A stretch of 64,000 nucleotides of DNA from Hyphomicrobium_A sp963726795 (GTDB lineage: Bacteria > Pseudomonadota > Alphaproteobacteria > Rhizobiales > Hyphomicrobiaceae). Where the stretch lies: contig CAVSDD010000003.1 of NCBI GenBank assembly GCA_963726795.1, forward strand, positions 434,001-498,000. The letters run 5' to 3'. The position numbers and the translations under genes were made by a program. Under the pieces are notes generated by a model. That model saw only the letters and a list, made by a program, of their open reading frames with translations, was not told the DNA's origin and did not search any database. This document shows, one piece after another, positions 63,060 through 64,000 of this stretch. Each line of letters begins with the position of its first letter. The stretch's first letter is position 1.

Positions 63060-63383
63060 ATGGGGAAAGACGTGCTCCTGCAACTCGCGGCGACCATCAA
63101 GTCGCGCCGCGAAGCCGCGCCCGATGGCTCCTATACGCGGCAGCTTCTCGATGCGGGGCCTGCCCGCTGCGCCAAGAAGCTCGGCGAGGAAGCGGTCGAG
63201 ACCGTGATCGCCGCCGTCGGCGAAAGCGATGACGCGCTCAAGGGCGAAGCCGCCGATCTGCTCTACCACCTGCTCGTCCTGCTCGAGAGCCGCGGGATCG
63301 CGATCGAGGATGTGCTCGATGTGCTCGAGGGTCGCGCCGGAGTTTCCGGCCTCAAGGAGAAGGCCGACCGCACGAAGCGTTGA
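63060..63383 (+). CDS. hisE: Phosphoribosyl-ATP pyrophosphatase
   Basis: 107 residues. MGKDVLLQLAATIKSRREAA, YTRQLLDAGPARCAKKLGEE and AVETVIAAV...DLLYHLLVLL match HisE (MazG-like), second step of histidine synthesis. The ATG at 63060 fits better than 63009. It ends with TGA inside the coaA ATG (TGATG), so it is coupled to coaA, a pairing seen in Rhizobiales. Confidence 0.93.
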   Translation: MGKDVLLQLAATIKSRREAAPDGSYTRQLLDAGPARCAKKLGEEAVETVIAAVGESDDALKGEAADLLYHLLVLLESRGIAIEDVLDVLEGRAGVSGLKEKADRTKR

Positions 63384-64000
63384 TGAAATCTGGATGGGGG
63401 CACGAGCCCCCGGCGCGGTTCTTGGTTATGTCGTACCCGGCGGACTTGCAGTTCTCGCCCTACCGCGTGTTCAATCGCGAACAGTGGGCGCGTCTGCGTG
63501 CCGACACCCCGATGACGCTGCAGGAGAGCGAGCTCGAGCAGCTTTCAGGCCTCATCGAGGAGCTGTCTGTCGAGGAGGTCGAGCAGATCTACCTGCCTAT
63601 GTCGCGCCTGTTGAACCTGTACGTCGCGGCCGCGCAGCAGCTGCATTCGGTGTCGTCAAAGTTTCTCAGCCGCACCGACCGCAAGGTGCCCTTCATCATC
63701 GGGGTCGGCGGCTCGGTTGCGGTCGGTAAGAGCACGACGGCCCGCGTCCTCAATGCGCTGCTTGCGCGCTGGCCCGATCATCCGCGCGTCGATCAGATCA
63801 CCACCGACGGGTTCCTGCTGCCCAACGCCGAACTCGAGCAACGCCAGATCATGGATCGCAAGGGCTTCCCGGAGAGCTTCGACCTGGCGCGGCTGCTGAA
63901 CTTTCTGGCTGACGTCAAATCCGGAGTCGCGCGCGTCGAGGCGCCCGTCTACTCGCACTTTCACTACGACATCCTCCCGGACCAGCGCACGGTGATCGAA
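63383..64000 (+). CDS. coaA: Pantothenate kinase type I (3' end outside window)
   Basis: 206 codons are visible; the gene continues beyond 64000. SPYRVFNREQWARLRADTPM, YLPMSRLLNLYVAA, the P-loop GVGGSVAVGKSTTARVLNAL, ITTDGFLLPN and KGFPESFDLARLL closely follow E. coli CoaA. It phosphorylates pantothenate, the committed step to CoA. The start is ATG 63383 overlapping the hisE stop, or ATG 63428 (MSYPADLQFSPYR), which is nearer the conserved N-terminus. Confidence 0.93.
   Translation, partial: MKSGWGHEPPARFLVMSYPADLQFSPYRVFNREQWARLRADTPMTLQESELEQLSGLIEELSVEEVEQIYLPMSRLLNLYVAAAQQLHSVSSKFLSRTDRKVPFIIGVGGSVAVGKSTTARVLNALLARWPDHPRVDQITTDGFLLPNAELEQRQIMDRKGFPESFDLARLLNFLADVKSGVARVEAPVYSHFHYDILPDQRTVIE

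Overview
The window is GC-rich, almost fully coding DNA from an alphaproteobacterial chromosome, most likely a Hyphomicrobiales/Rhizobiales member (Hyphomicrobiaceae-like). The grounds are the mnmE-mnmG-rsmG-parA-parB block, the maf-aroE-coaE-dnaQ-secB block beside hemE, NarX-type and HWE/HisKA_2-type sensor kinases, DUF2794, DUF2865 and IalB-like proteins, and a mesaconyl-CoA hydratase paired with a malyl-CoA lyase/thioesterase-like protein (ethylmalonyl-CoA pathway). Two perfect GTTTCACGTGAAAC parS cores and a gene-free stretch upstream of hemE place the right half of the window near the replication origin. No rRNA, tRNA, CRISPR array, prophage or insertion sequence was seen.

Layout. 0-3.6 kb: HWE-type kinase, ZapE ATPase, GNAT, and a 55-residue lysine/arginine-rich histone-like protein. 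3.7-15.5 kb: TCA genes on the minus strand, with sdhCDA separated from sdhB by about 8 kb holding a NUDIX hydrolase, a two-component system, a choloylglycine-hydrolase-like enzyme, several small secreted proteins, an orphan pqqA and a frameshifted short-chain dehydrogenase. 15.6-22.8 kb: ethylmalonyl-CoA pathway pair, pyridoxal kinase, NhaA, and a SulP transporter divergent from a beta carbonic anhydrase. 22.8-25.9 kb: cytochrome c maturation genes ccmABCDG. 26-34 kb: aconitase, DUF1223, M3 peptidase, a probable structured minus-strand RNA, DUF2794, a methyltransferase-like protein, Bax inhibitor-1. 34.5-39.2 kb: ABC exporter and TesA-like esterase, then ThpR. 39.2-46.4 kb: envelope and RNA-processing genes (DUF2865, quinone oxidoreductase, TrmH-like, IalB-like, Smr, MltA, Tim44-like, FxsA, SecB). 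46.4-53.6 kb: dnaQ, coaE, aroE, maf, PPSR, candidate oriC, hemE, hemJ, rho. 53.7-64 kb: YCII, sterol-desaturase-like, YyaL-type protein, mnmE-mnmG-rsmG-parA-parB, hisE and the 5' part of coaA.

Two very short genes are easy to miss: pqqA (29 aa, 11076-11165) and the histone-like gene (3408-3575). The most unusual non-coding signals are the isolated pqqA with its palindromes and strong terminator, a minus-strand terminator at about 32.02 kb with no upstream gene, and a 55-nt G-free, C-rich stretch in the rho leader.

Caution on quality: four genes (SDR, SulP, YyaL-like, mnmE) are each broken by one apparent extra base, and mnmG carries a compensating +1/-1 pair. These include conserved housekeeping genes, so residual assembly indels are more likely than true gene loss. 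All family assignments come from reading motifs by eye; no database search was run.
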